From assembly GCA_944990035.1 (NCBI GenBank), contig CALYLX010000116.1, positions 434,001-498,000 of the forward strand: a stretch of 64,000 nt of DNA, in the 5' to 3' direction. Position 1 is the first letter of the stretch. Each line of letters opens with the position of its first letter. A model generated the notes under the pieces. It was not told where the DNA came from and did no database searches. It saw nothing but the letters and a program-made list of their open reading frames with translations. The stretch is from Clitopilus passeckerianus. Taxonomy: Eukaryota > Basidiomycota > Agaricomycetes > Agaricales > Entolomataceae. Positions 44,835 to 59,260 of the stretch are shown in pieces. Made by a program: the position numbers and the translations under genes.

Positions 44835-45785
44835 TCATTCAACCCTCTGTTTCTGCAGTTTGTCCCATTTCATCTTCCACTGCACCCATTCGCTCTCGCG
44901 CCCGCCATCTTCATACACTGCCCAGCCATCCCGAATCCTGATCCATGAGGAGATAGGATTGGTGATACACCACCTCTTGATTACACCCAGAAGGGAATTT
45001 GGCTGATACCGTGGCATCAGTTCGGCCAGGACGTACAAAGAAATGCCAAAGGCCGAACCAATGCCACTTCCCCATAGTATTTGCTTCTCACTGTGATAAC
45101 CGAGGTGGTATCTGTCCAGCTGGCTCAGTTTCGTGCTTGAGGAAATTAGGGAATGTCATACCTGGAGTAGGCGACGGTTGCCCACCATGCTATTAGACCG
45201 GTATATACGGACAGTCGGATGGCATTATCCAACAACTTGCTGCCAGTAGCAACGAATCTTTGCCTGAAATACATGTGGCAAATCAGGAACGAAGCAAAGT
45301 AGCCCATGTATTGACTATGTGATGATGGAAAGCCATAGCCGGTTCCGAGACTGTCTGGGTAACATTAGGCCTGGCACTGTGATAACGAAAGCTGCGACGT
45401 ACTCGTTGGCCGTTCCTGCTTAACGATGCTTTTGAGCACCCAATTGAAGCCTTCGTTTGCCCATTGACCTGCCCACATAACAATGATGAGGTATTCACGA
45501 GTTTGTATAGCTAATGCAGCATACGAGGCCTAATCAGTGTCAGTATTTGTTGTCCCGCATATATCCATACGTTATGCTCACCATGAGGAGAATAGGGCTG
45601 AGCGTTATGAACGCCAGGCCAAGTGAAAATAAGGAGGAATCATCATCTGCAATTCCTTCGAGATGAGTGACTGCAACGGGCAAGAAAGAAAAAGTGCGCG
45701 TACAAATAACATGCGTGAGATCCAACGAAGCCTGTGGCCCCCTCTCCGTCATCTTCGTCGCGGTCGACGTTGCTAACCACCACAT
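44835..45785 (-). CDS. CAX4: Dolichyl-diphosphatase (PAP2 family, CAX4/DOLPP1-like)
   Basis: ER-membrane phosphatase that recycles dolichyl diphosphate to dolichyl phosphate for N-glycosylation. Exons (minus) 45582-45785, 45403-45529, 45162-45354 and 44835-45111 give 266 residues; M12 at 45752 (MTERGPQASLDLTHV) is the more typical start. All three PAP2 motifs are present: KSIVKQERP (KX6RP), GYGFPSSHSQYMG (PSxH) and, after splicing, AYSRYHLGYHSEKQ (SRX5H). Hydrophobic spans include FSLGLAFITLSPILLM, EYLIIVMWAG, MGYFASFLICHMYF and LSVYTGLIAWWATVA. The C-terminus (IRDGWAVYEDGGRESEWVQW) is typical of fungal orthologues. It diverges from BCS1 across 294 bases. Confidence 0.92.
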
Positions 45786-46079
45786 TACAGTCCAGTTGAC
45801 TCGACGTGACCCAGGTCACAGCCTTTTGGAGTCACGTACAACGCCCAGCGCCGAAGACAAGCCAGCGCTTGCAGTCTTCCACAGCGTCGACGATAACACG
45901 TTCTGCCTCAAGGCATCATCGAGTCAGAGGAAGCGATTATGAGCGCAGTTCCCGGTGCCGTACGGCTTGGTACTTGACCTTGCCTGGGGCCCTTAAAAGC
46001 TGTTCTGAAAGAAAAACGAACAAACCACCTTCAGTCCCACCCACAAGTTATCAGTCTTGAGCGCTTCATTTATTCCATA
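45786..46079. promoter_or_regulatory. Bidirectional promoter, CAX4-like / BCS1-like
   Basis: The 294 bases between the two divergent start codons must drive both genes. No obvious TATA box was seen; a GCGGTCGACGTTGC/GCGTCGACGATAAC pair of related sites at about 45761-45773 and 45886-45898 could be regulatory. Confidence 0.4.
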
Positions 46080-48163
46080 ATGGACGTTCTCATGGCCAAC
46101 CTCCAAGGAGTCCTTGGAGATGCTCTAGGACTCCCAAAATCCGAGAATACTAGCGCAGCATCCGCAAGCGATCCCTCTGCAACAAAATCCTTGCAGTCAA
46201 CCAGTTTGCCCTCTGGGATCCTGTCCATCGTCACAATGCTTCTGTCCTTCTCGGCGCTCAGAGACTGGCTGAAACTTATTGTTATTGGTGGGATCTTTGA
46301 ATCCTGTAGGCGCATGGGAACACAGCTATATTCAAGGTTCATCAACTCGTTCTTCATCACCGCGACTTTCAACGAAGATGATGACAGTTACGGTATGATT
46401 CATTGGCTCATAATTATGTTCGGTCTTACTCAAGAGTCTGATTAGATTGGATGATGGTGTGGCTTTCTAAGCAGCCTGGTTGGTGCCAGGCTAGAGAGCT
46501 TCAAATCTCTACAAAGGCCTTTGGTTTACGGGAGTCGGCAGTTCTCGTACCAGGCGAGGATGAAGATGCAGAGGCTTTAGCGAAAGGCTCCCGTAAGCTC
46601 GCATATATGCCCTCCATGGCCACTACCCACACCATGTGGTATAAGAGCCGCTGGATGACAGTTACCCGCGGCTCAGAACAGTCCGGTTATTATATGCGTC
46701 AAGAAGAGCGGCTCACTATCTGGTATGACTCCGTTCAACACCGTGAACCCATAGAACTGATATTTACTGATACCAGTATGATGAGCCGATCCCACCACCG
46801 CCTCAATGAGTTGCTCCTTGAAGCAAAGAAGACCTACAAAGCTGCTCAAGAAGACAATGTTTCCGTTTACGTTTCAGATATGTAGGTCCTCATCATACAA
46901 GGTCATCATCCCTCTCATTTCATTGATCAATGGATTACAGGCACAACGATTGGAGACATGCATCATCACGCCCAAAACGCCCTCTCCGCTCCATTATCCT
47001 TGATCCCGGAATCAAGGACCTACTCCTCGATGACGCCCGGGACTTTTTGGAAAGCAAGTTCTGGTACCAAGTCCGCGGTATTCCCTTCCGGAGGGGTTAT
47101 CTGCTCGTGAGTATGGCCCGCCTGCTCAAGGATTCCGTTTTAAGGCATTTTTCAGTACGGAGTTCCTGGATCAGGGAAAACCAGCGTGATCCATTCCCTA
47201 GCTGGAGAGTTGGGCCTCGATGTTTATATCATCACCCTGTCAAAAATGGGAATGGACGATGGTGCGCTTGCAGAACTTGTCTCAAATCTGCCAGGTATGT
47301 GTGTCCATACCCGTGAATTTTACTGGACTAAGCGCGGGCGCAGAAAAATGCATTGCTTTGATGGAGGACATAGATGCGGCATTCACCCAAAGCCTCAATC
47401 GTGATGCTTCAGCCATTCCGACATCGGACAGCTCAGCGGAACCAAGCGAAGGCACTGGTAGCCGTCCTGGCGAAGGCCCAGGCGGTCCCGCTCGTTCCGG
47501 CAGCAGGTTTGTTTTTAGACTTCTCAGAGATGACTATCGACTGCTCACTTTGGGCACAGAGTTACTCTTAGTGGACTACTCAACGCGTTGGATGGTGTTG
47601 GTGCTCAAGAAGGGCGGATCCTTTTCGCAACGACAAACAAGTACACATCATTAGATCCAGCCCTTTGTCGCCCTGGACGTATGGACATCCATATTGAGTT
47701 TAAGCTCGCCAGCAAATATCAAGCTAAAGAGCTATTCCGCTGCTTCTATCTTCCCGAAGGCGAGGAATCGAATACCAAGGAAGACTCGGAAATACCTGAT
47801 ATGGAGTCCGACGCTGGTCATACACCTGATACCGCCAGTAAATCAGAAAAACAGGCTCCGAAGAAGGCGTCATCAGAGGCTTCAGCGGAATCCTCTGCTT
47901 CGAGTTCATCAACTTTGCCCACAACCCCCGAAACGCCCAACATCACCGGCCGACTTCATCGTGGCAAGGCTTCTAAACTACCCAGACCTCTCCTAACGAA
48001 GCTCGCTGACCAGTTCAGCGACGCCATGCCCGAAAGGGAGTTTTCGATGGCCAGTCTTCAAGGTTATCTCATGGCTTACAAGATCCGACCTTACGATGCT
48101 GTCAAGGACGTAGTGGTATGGATTGAAAACGAGCGGAAACCTAAAGGCGACGGAGCGGTTTAA
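46080..48163 (+). CDS. BCS1: BCS1-type mitochondrial AAA ATPase
   Basis: AAA protein of the BCS1 family; yeast Bcs1 inserts the Rieske protein into complex III at the inner mitochondrial membrane. Exons 46080-46392, 46446-46881, 46941-47106, 47156-47294, 47344-47506 and 47560-48163 give 606 residues. One membrane segment lies near residues 48-75 (ILSIVTMLLSFSALRDWLKL). The BCS1-specific region contains YMPSMATTHTMWYKSRWMTV. The AAA module has RGYLLYGVPGSGKTSVIHSL (Walker A, about 302-320), CIALMEDIDAAF (Walker B, about 353-364), TLSGLLNALDGVG and ATTNKYTSLDPALCRPGRMD. It is longer than yeast Bcs1 because of a Ser/Gly/Pro-rich insert just after Walker B (about 367-405) and an acidic/Ser-rich insert near residues 465-520. 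It may be a BCS1 paralogue rather than the Rieske chaperone itself. Confidence 0.9.
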
Positions 48164-49861
48164 AAGATCGTGCAGAAGCTAATACTATATTGTGGAAGTA
48201 CGAGGGCATGTTCCTGAAGCCTTCCATGGGAAGCTTGGATGTGACATCGTCCTCCAGGGTTCTCTTGTCGAAGCGTCAGCGTGGATCTTACCCCTGGTAC
48301 CGTCGGCTTATGCAAGTGGAGACCTTTCTGTGGGGAGACTTGTTCGCATGGCACGCTCGACAAATTGGATATCTCTCGTGTAGATCAGAATAATCATTGT
48401 TGGCGCTAAAATTCATCCTTCATGAATCATGATACTATGATACTATCCGTTCTTCCTAAAGGAGATTACTTGCTTATGCAGCTTCCGAGCTCTCGGTCCG
48501 AGTTTTGTGCGCCACTACCAGCCTGATTCCTGGGAACTCATGTATGCCTGAACCTGCGGGAGACATTGCCTACGAGGTCCAAGGTCTAAGAAAGTGCATA
48601 AAGCCAGGAAAGCCCGCTTTATTTTCCTTGGTCCACCCTGTGTCCCTGTCGCCCACAAGAATTTACCTTTCAGGTTTACCCGACACAGGGCCTACAGCGT
48701 TTTTACGATGCTACGAAGTATCAGGTAGTGTGAAACCTGAATCAACGCTGAACAAACGCAAGATGTGGTGGGACCCACCTTGTCTGATTCTCGGGTGCCC
48801 GACGCGGCGCCTTATGCCCCTAAATGGAACTGTCCTCTCATAGGTAGAAATATCGGCTGATCTGCCGGTTTGCTCTGGTTCACCTCAGCAACCCAACTCT
48901 GGTTCGCACGCATCGTTTGTTCCGCAATTACTGTGGTTGCGGGAAGCAACTCGGTTGCCCTAACGCTAAACTAGGATATGTCAAAATCGACAATGAAGAA
49001 GTAACGGCCCTGAGGCTGTAACTCAAGCATTGCAATCCGCCCTGCGCAGGCTTTACGAGTTCCCCGTGACTCAGTTTATGTTGAAAGTAGACGGGACCCT
49101 GTCATATCCTCGAAAAGTCAGCTGGATGTATCGAAACATAACCTCTGCACCGTTGTGGTCTGCACAGCAGGATAAATTACCGAACTATAATAATACAAGA
49201 CCTTGCGCTTGAGGATACCACAGAAGGAAAAAAATAATGATGTTTGCACAGGTGAGTAAACACCTTTGTTGCAGCTGTTGGTCCCTTGTCGGCCTCCTGG
49301 CGCGGGGCGTAGATCAAGAAATCGTAGATCCAGATAGATGGTTCAAATTGTAGCCGAGAAAGCACTCACGGCTTTGCCCACAAAGCACGAGACAATTTTT
49401 GGCGATTGGATCTTGGTCGGAAACAGGACATACACGCAGGGTTCTAGTCGGAGATATATTGGGTAAGACTGTGAACACGCATAACTCATAAATACCACCA
49501 TTCTGACTTTGTTCAGACCTCCATCTACCTCTCCCTCACCTTGATTCTGTCAGCCGACCTCAGCGATTAATATCACACCGTCGAGAAAACCGGAGAACTT
49601 TAGTTCATCGTCTCGACTCCACCTCAAAAAACCCAGAGACACCATTACCGCCCTTTGAAAGCTTTGTTGTCAAACTCATACGTGTAGGTCTTTCGTCCTT
49701 CATCACTGTGATCGTTCTTCCTTTTACAAAGTCTGCGAAATGGCGTTGTGAGCGGATGAGATTGGCTTTGGAGAGTCGCTCAGCGTCTCGACACTGATTC
49801 CTTGACTCTTTTGTGTCAACCGCCGACTTAGTTGCTGACGTGCGCCTACCCATAGGTCAGG
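48164..49861. other. Intergenic, no gene recognised
   Basis: About 1.7 kb between BCS1 and the zinc-finger gene. The best plus-strand frame (48505-48843, 112 codons) has no motif. It probably contains the BCS1 3' end and the zinc-finger promoter. Confidence 0.45.
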
Positions 49862-51375
49862 ATGTACGCAAACAGAGATACGCCATTTCTCGCACAACCA
49901 ATGTCAAACGTTCAGTATCACGCTGGACAATACCACCAGTATGCGCCGGAGGTCACGTTGCGCCACTCGAGCGCCTCTCCACTGTCGACTTATGGTCACG
50001 ATGCAGCGCACGCTCCAATGGCTAACGTATCCGAAAGGCAGTTCTCGAGGTCTGACATATACCCCTCTTTTTTCCTGAGTATAGAACTCACGAGACGTCC
50101 TCAGAATTGATGTCGCAGACAAGCCAACACTCCCTTCGTTTCGGGAGGCCTTCCCAGAACAGTGAGTTTGAAATCTTCTTCTCAGCTTGAACCGGGATTT
50201 TTGACATTCCTCGTAGTTGTATTGAGGTGTCAGGCCCACAACACAGGCTCCCACATTGGGATGGCCCAAAAACCCACATGATGCGCAGCTCTCCGAGTTC
50301 ATCGTTGGGTCACAGCCATGGTTACGACTCCCAATACAGCTCTCCGCGCGGCTCTATACGGTGAGTAGAAAGCTGGATAAAAAAAACTCCCTAAATCTCA
50401 TACTGGCCTCTTAGCTCCCTTTCCCCGGAAGCGGCGTAAGTCTCTTTTATAAACCCATTTTTTCAAACACTGATTTTAAGATCGCCTCTAGTTATGTATA
50501 CGCACCTCAGCCCCGTTCTAATTCACCCCTTCCCCCGCTTTTGGAGCCCATGGCTGCGCTCGCAGTATCGAATCGCACACAGATTCCTCCCATGCATCAG
50601 CCCCGCTATCCTGTGGCCTCATCCCTATTGGCTTTGCATGCCCCAAGAGCCGCGTCAGGCCCGCAAACCATTCTTCAGCCCACATCGGACAATACTCGAG
50701 GAAAGAAAACACGTCAGCACTCACAAGAAAAACGCCGACCTGTCCTTCGCCCCGTGCAGCGGCTCCCAGCTTCCTCCAAGAGTGATTGGGAGCAATTCGT
50801 GAGGGAAACTGAGGATGAAAACGGAGACTGGTCCCTCCAGTGTATTTGGGAGGTCGACGATGGCCACTCTTGTCTTTATCAGGCGGAAAAACAGGCTATG
50901 AAGCGACATGTTGAAGTCACTCACATGGGAATCAAGTAAGTAGAAAGCTCCTTTTCGCCGTCCGTGAGATTTTGTCTAATTCGGGTTCTCACTAGACAAC
51001 ACCAATGCGAATTCTGTGGCAACCGTTTTGGGCAGAAGACCGCTATGGATGTTCATCGTGCAACACAGTCGGTCTTAGTCAAGTTATAGCCTGGTGTCGA
51101 GTACTGACAAAGAACATGCAGCACTGGAGCTACTCCTTGGGAATGTAAATACAAATGTGGTCGAAGCTTCAGTGACCCCGCGAGGCGATTCCGACACCAC
51201 AAACAGGACCATGACTACGTTCCTAAGAAGCGTCAGAACGTAAATTCTTTCGTTCCTCGCCGTTTGTGCACCTGACTGATTGTTGTCCCAGAAAAATCGG
51301 AAACGCGCAAAACTTGCAAAAGCCGCTAGAGCTGCTGCTGCTGCCGCCTCCACCGCGGGCTCTCCTGACATTTAA
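49862..51375 (+). CDS. C2H2 zinc-finger protein
   Basis: Predicted nuclear DNA-binding regulator. Eight phase-consistent exons: 49862-50049, 50105-50161, 50217-50360, 50415-50435 (21 nt), 50492-50935, 50996-51067, 51122-51239 and 51292-51375 (375 residues). The first 230 residues are Ser/Pro/His rich. Near residues 250-283 is a loose finger-like segment (WSLQCIWEVDDGHSCLYQ, then AMKRHVEVTH). Next comes a classical finger, HQCEFCGNRFGQKTAMDVHR, joined by a canonical THTGATPW linker to another, WECKYKCGRSFSDPARRFRH with HKQDH. The linker is recovered only if the sixth exon ends at 51067. A basic tail (KNRKRAKLAKAAR) followed by poly-Ala may be an NLS. Targets are unknown. Confidence 0.87.
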
Positions 51376-52200
51376 GACTAAAAGGACTGTATTATTAGGC
51401 TGCCTTCGTTGATTTCGTATTTTGATTCGGGACTTCGGGTCGTTGCTTTCCACTTTGCTAGATCTCTTGCTCATATATCTTCGTTCTCCGCCTCCATATT
51501 ATACTGCTAGTACATAACGCTTCCCTCTTATAGATTATCCCCTGTATCAAGTGCTCACCATAATAAAGGAACATTTCCACCAACGCCTCCTGTCGCGATC
51601 ATGCCCATCACTGACCCATGCGCTCATCTCGCTATTACACCTTGCCTTCTACGAGATACGAGGGCTCTAGGCGAGCGTTTGGCGGTTGCCGAGAACCATC
51701 CCATAACCCGGGAACATCGACCTTGTTAGGGAGCTCGTCATTCTTTCTAATGTCGGGCAGTTATTCCCTGTAAGCACGCATGAACTGCATGGAATCCTCT
51801 ACTACAGCAGCCTAGAACCCTTTCTACATCAAGTCTCTCGAATATTGCCCACTGTGTTGGTCACTTACACGAAGTCCAGTAGACTGAGTAGTGTAGGCTT
51901 AAGCTTAAACGCTGCCTTGAAACAATGCCTTGCTACTCCCAGGCAAACAGTCAAACAAAATATAACGAACGACTTCCATTTTCTCAGAGCGCTTGTTCTC
52001 GCTGTTGAGCGTTCCTGTGCCAGAATAATTGAAGGTTAACTGTGACCGTGAAAATAGGAGGCGGCGCGTAAAGTCGCAAGGCGCCTTTTTGGGAAGTCGA
52101 TCATTTGATTTGATCGCTATCACATGACTTATTGACATCATTGGGTCAATGATTTCCAAATTTGGGCATCAACTCCAGTTCGTTCATTCGACTATCATCG
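51376..52200. other. Intergenic, phosphoglucomutase promoter region
   Basis: About 820 bases between the zinc-finger gene and phosphoglucomutase. Short frames only; no gene seen. Confidence 0.5.
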
Positions 52201-54224
<2,024 letters not shown>

Positions 54225-56030
54225 ATTTACAGCATTATGGAAGAACGGAAATCAGAAGCCTGGACATTTGGAAAATTCGAAGATATATCTATGTACCAAC
54301 AATGATCATAGACACTGGTGACAATGTGAGATAAATTCTGGTTAGGGGAGTTCCTGCTGGCGGTTTCCACAGCGTTTTGTAGGTCGAGGTGGGATTGATT
54401 GAGTGATTCTCAACGCGGACAGCGCAGTCCCTTGCGGGCCACAGTCATTCCTCCTGACTACAACCATATCTACTCGACGATTCATACACGTATACACAGC
54501 CACTCACAGCAGTTATTCTGCAGGTGTGCGTATGTAGTGGGTGGCTGTAGGGCCTGTCGGTTGCACACATGTGCCACATTGTGGGCGCTTGGGAGAGGGT
54601 GTAGAACATGGGTTAATTAATCGTCAAATGGGAAAAATACCCTCACGCTAATGCATTTGATTTGACCTGCGGGAATAAAATTGGGAATTGTTATTCTTTT
54701 CGCTGGGGTTAACAGCTTAGGGGACGGGGGCGGACGGCTGTGAGTCCGAGTCCACTGTACACGTTGGGACTTTCGTTTGTCTGTCAATGGTTCCCAACCT
54801 TCCTGTGCGTCGTTTTATTACAACAAGGCTCCAATTCTTAGCTAGGTCCAGGCCCGGAGTTTTTGGGTGGGTGTATGGCCATGCAGATGCAGAAAAATGC
54901 GATTGTAATATTTCTCGTGATTGCTGGAGCAATATCGGAACTAAATTTAAATTAGCATTTGATCCACGAGGAAGATCTAGAGTATCAGACGGACACATCG
55001 GCTGGAGAGCATCGATACAGAGAGATTTCTCGCAGCAAGGACGTCCAGGGCCTGAGGCGACTCCCAATCATGCAGTCAATGCGCTTCCGCCTAATGTTCT
55101 CCCCAACGAGCCTGAATCCGACACGGCCTGTTTATCCGAGCCAGTCTGGGTTTTCATTAGATGCATATCTACTTCGAACAGTGGCAAACGACTAGATTTC
55201 AGGGTGACAAGCATAGTCGACCACCTCGGCCGCCGTAAGAAAGGGATGTAGGTTGTCGCTAACAGCAAGAAGCTATTCTGGGACTCTTGGGGAGCTGAGA
55301 CCGCGACGAATGGTAGGCCTTCAAAATGGGAGGAAACAATCTCATTTTATTCTTCGGATGCAGCTGGTGACCTTCAAACCCAAGTTCTTGAGGTCGACCC
55401 AGTACAGACTCCAGAGAATAACGTCAGGTAGTTCTCGTTCATACTCGTTCATACTCTGGAGACTCATTCTACCATATATTGCAGGACGGAGTTACCGTTA
55501 TGACGACTGCAGTCCCAAACTCCGTAGTATACTGGGTTGCAACGAGGGAAACTCTCGGCTAGTGACCATAAAGGGGTCTCCTGCCTTTTTCCACATGCTA
55601 CAATTCCAGTAATGAGGTCAAAGGTGTTGTGCCTGTAAAGGGACAACTTGAGGCGATAAGAAGTTAGGGAAGAACTGGTTCATGGTGGTTTGTCCATTGA
55701 TATACTAGTTCGGGTGGCCCAAGCGTCGAACCAAGCCAGTCGGGAAGTTGAAGCCGCTGCGGCATGGAGTGGCAGTGTTCCTAGATCAATGAACCTGACG
55801 ACACTAGCGACGGCTCTTCCAAAGCCACGAGGCAATGCAATGTATCACAACAGACATCAACGCTGGCGGCAGTTACGGCGTCGCATCAGGCTCAGAGAGT
55901 ATCAGCTGTATCAAATCCTGATACAAAATATATAAAGAATAATCAAGGAAAAATGCAAGGTTCTTCACTTCGGTCGGGCACCTGGTCAAGCTCCCCTTCT
56001 CGTCAACTCTGGTAGTGCTTGTTATTCAAT
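54225..56030. other. Long intergenic region before the GH16 array
   Basis: About 1.8 kb. Plus-strand frames at 54787-55251 (154 codons) and 55253-55612 have no motif, no splice pattern and unremarkable composition. No gene is called. Confidence 0.45.
55929..55937 (+). promoter_or_regulatory. TATA box of GH16 copy 1
   Basis: TATATAAAG 94 bases before the ATG of the first GH16 gene, a fitting distance for a core promoter. Confidence 0.5.
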
Positions 56031-57286
56031 ATGCCTGGTCTGCATATGATAGCACTCTTGGTCCTCTTTTCGCTGGCGCTTGGTAGCCTTGCGGAAGGTT
56101 CGGAGCGGCAGGGACGCTCAGCCTCATCTGTCTTTGCTCGCAGAAGGTCTCGCAATCTTTCCAGGGGAGGGAATGTTGCTCGAGCGAGCGGCAAGACATA
56201 CGCGTTACAGGATATGTACAAAGGAGAGAGCTTCCTGAAGTGAGTCTGCATGTACCATTCTCATATGGCAATGCTGATAGATAGCACCACCAGTGATTGG
56301 GAATACATGGTCGGCGATGACCCTACACACGGCAGCGTTAAATATCAAAGCAGAGACGATGCAGTCAAGAAACAGCTGGCCTATATTCAAGAAGATGGCA
56401 CCGCAGTCCTGGCAGTGGACGACACTACTCCTTTGCCCCGAGGTACCCCACGCGATTCGTGAGTTAAGAGTATTTTGAACCGTTCAACACATGCTAATGA
56501 AATCCTCCAGTGTGCGCATCAGCACCAAGAAGAAGTACAATGGAGGACTGTTCATCGCCGACTTCTTTGCTATGCCCCACGGATGCAGTGTCTGGCCAGC
56601 CTACTGGTCTGTTGGTCCTAACTGGCCAAACGCTGGTATGTTGTCCCAGTTTACCGAAATATGATAGCAATTTATGAACCGCCTGTCCAGGTGAAATCGA
56701 TATTATCGAGGGCATCCACGACCAACCAACCAACCAGTACACCCTCCACAGTGGACCAAACTGCAATCTTACCACTGGGAATACACAGGTCACTGGCCGA
56801 GTTGGAAACAGGCAGTGTGCAACAATTAATGGCGTCAACACCGGCTGCTACTTCGCCGATGAGGACACCCGTTCATATGGGCAAGGTTTCAATCTCATTG
56901 CGGGCGGTGTCTTTGCACACTTGTGGGATCAGGATGGGCTCAAAATCTGGCACTTTCCGAGAACGGACATTCCTGCCGATATCACAGAGGGTAATCCTAA
57001 TCCTTCATCGTGGCCTGCTCCTGTTGGGTACTGGGCTGCAACGGAGTGCAACATGGCAGAGCATTTCTACGAGCATAGCTTGGTAATTGACACCACACTC
57101 TGCGGCGACTGGGCCGGTGGCTCAAGCTACAAGGCTGCCGGATGCCCTGGAACGGATTGTAAGGAGGCGGTAATGGATCCTACAAACTATATCTGTAAGA
57201 CAGCAGTTCGTCGCTTCGGAAGCCCAGCTAATATTGCTATCTTAGTTGCAAAGTGGAAGATAAATTACATTGCTGTTTACCAGTAG
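56031..57286 (+). CDS. GH16 endo-beta-1,3(4)-glucanase-like, copy 1
   Basis: Secreted glycoside hydrolase of family GH16, expected to cut beta-1,3 or mixed beta-1,3/1,4-glucans in fungal or plant walls. Exons 56031-56239, 56285-56458, 56511-56635, 56691-57194 and 57246-57286 give 350 residues. A signal peptide (MPGLHMIALLVLFSLALGSLA) is followed by a basic Arg-rich propeptide-like stretch (VFARRRSRNLSRGG). The catalytic motif ExDxxE is intact as GEIDIIEG near residue 170. Other GH16 landmarks: GGLFIADFFAMPHGCSVWPA, YWSVGPNWP, NQYTLHSGPNC and IWHFPRTDIPADI. It ends KWKINYIAVYQ. First of three tandem copies, all on the plus strand. Confidence 0.93.
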
Positions 57287-57862
57287 ATTCCCGCAATAAC
57301 ACGGCTTCAAACTACGTGTCCCCTTATAGAGCGTTTCCGTTGACTTGAGAGCCACGAACTACCAGTGGCATGCCCTAATTAGAGTACTTAAAGTACCCTG
57401 CTTGGGCATTGCATCTTAACTAGCTTGCTATGGCATGTGTAGCAGCTTTGCCTAAATGGAACCTTGTACAGAAAACCAATGGGATTCAACGCCAATTTTG
57501 CACATGCCTTCGCCAAAGGGCGCCAGAAGTTTGTTAGAACTTGAAGCACGCGCTCGATTGCGGGCAGTTCCCACGCGGGCTCCATTCGACTTCCACTCTC
57601 AACAATCGACGTCGGTTTGGCCAGTTAGCATGGCCCTTCTGTGCTTCGTCGATACAATTTCGAGTAAAAAGACACATTGGGCCATTCTGGGTGATGCAAC
57701 CTGACTACTCTGCCAGTTTGGGGGCGGACAAAGCATATCTGACCTGTGCAACGATGAACAATGGCTATGATACACCTCGGTGATCGTGGTATCTACTTTG
57801 GCCGAGAGCCACAATAATGTAATTTTTGTCTTTTCCTCGTTGCCTGGCGGGCAACATGCGCT
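57287..57862. other. Spacer between GH16 copies 1 and 2
   Basis: Holds the terminator of copy 1 and the upstream promoter of copy 2. No gene seen. Confidence 0.5.
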
Positions 57863-57872
57863 TATATTTAAA
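57863..57872 (+). promoter_or_regulatory. TATA-like element of GH16 copy 2
   Basis: TATATTTAAA 113 bases before the ATG of the second GH16 gene; it resembles the TATA elements of copies 1 and 3 in position. Confidence 0.4.
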
Positions 57873-57984
57873 GCCCATGTCGAGACCACCGAGAAGATAC
57901 GCCCTTGTCACGTCGTCCTGATCCAGAGCTAGCCTCTGCCCCTCCTGTTCCCTTCGATTTTTCTTGGTTTTCCGGTTTTCAAGT

Positions 57985-59260
57985 ATGCTGTACTCAATAT
58001 CGCTCTTTATCACTTCTTTTATTCTCGTTTCTCTCTCAGGCCAGACCCAAGCACGCATAGACCATCACCATTCGTTTACCAACTCGACCACTTCGCACTC
58101 TGGCAGGGGCAGGAGGGCATCAGCATGGGCACGCAACTTAGAATCACGGGGCACGACTAACAATGGCAAAACCTTCAAGCTGGTGGATATGTATCAAGGA
58201 GAGGCCTTTTTCGAGTAAGCACTGTGTCAGCGGCTTCCGATGAACAACACACTGATGTGTGTCCAGACAATGGGAGTTCTTCACTGCACCAGACCCCACC
58301 CACGGCGCCGTCAACTATCAGAGCAAGCAGGACGCAAAAAATAAGGGCCTGGCTTATGTGCAGGATGATGGCACCACAGTCCTCGCCGTTGATGATAAGA
58401 CTCGCTTAAAGCGTGGCGATTACAGAGACTCGTGAGTACCAATGAAAATCCAATAACTTCTACTCTGACTGGGGGTTTAGAGTCCGCATAACAACCAAGA
58501 AGAAGTACAACGGTGGCTTGTTCATTGCCGACATCTTCGCCATGCCTCATGGCTGTAGTACATGGCCTGCCTATTGGAGTGTGGGTCCGAACTGGCCTAC
58601 TGGAGGTACGTTTACTCGATCGTAGGTCTAAACCTTGAATGACGCCCCGTTCCAAGGTGAAATCGATATTCTTGAGGGTACTCAGGACACACCGACTAAC
58701 CAGTATACCCTCCATACCTCCGGCGGCTGCACTCTTTCGACCGGGAATATCCAGACTGAGGGTCGAGTTTTAGGCAAGCAGTGTGCAAGCAGCCCCAATG
58801 ACAACTCTGGTTGCGCTTTTCTGGACTCGGACCCACGCACCTACGGCCATGGTTTCAACCTCCAAGCGGGCGGCGTCTACGCTCATCTATGGGACCAGTC
58901 GGGGATCAAGATCTGGCATTTCGCTCGTCCTGAGATTCCAGGTGATATCAAGGCCAAGAAACCCAACCCAGCATCTTGGGGCAAACCGAACGCATTCTTC
59001 GCTGCATCATCTTGCGACATGAGTAAACACTTCCACGATCATCAGCTTGTTATCAACACTTCTCTCTGTGGCGATTTTGCGGGTGCGACCTTCAACAAGC
59101 TCGGGTGTTCAGGGCAATGCATGAATATGGTGGCTGATCCTTCGAACTACAAATGTGAGTCCCATAGATCTCGTCAATTATGATAGACTGCGGCTGATGA
59201 AATACTTCTTCCATCTTAGTTGCTAAATGGAAGCTCAACTACATCGCGGTTTATCAGTAA
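57985..59260 (+). CDS. GH16 endo-beta-1,3(4)-glucanase-like, copy 2
   Basis: Second GH16 gene. Exons 57985-58214, 58267-58431, 58481-58605, 58657-59154 and 59220-59260 give 352 residues, with intron positions as in copy 1. Signal peptide MLYSISLFITSFILVSLSG, then a His/Ser/Arg-rich pro-segment. Core: QWEFFTAPDPTHGAVNYQSK, KKKYNGGLFIADIFAMPHGC, the catalytic GEIDILEG, TNQYTLHTSGGC, GVYAHLWDQSGIKIWHFARP and the end KWKLNYIAVYQ. The catalytic Glu and Asp residues are present. Substrate by family: laminarin or lichenin-type glucans. Confidence 0.93.

Noticed and set aside
54787..55612. Two consecutive plus-strand frames (154 and 119 codons) before the GH16 array
   Set aside because: They start without a good context, show no recognisable domain or intron structure, and are not in one frame. 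Possible relic, but not supportable.
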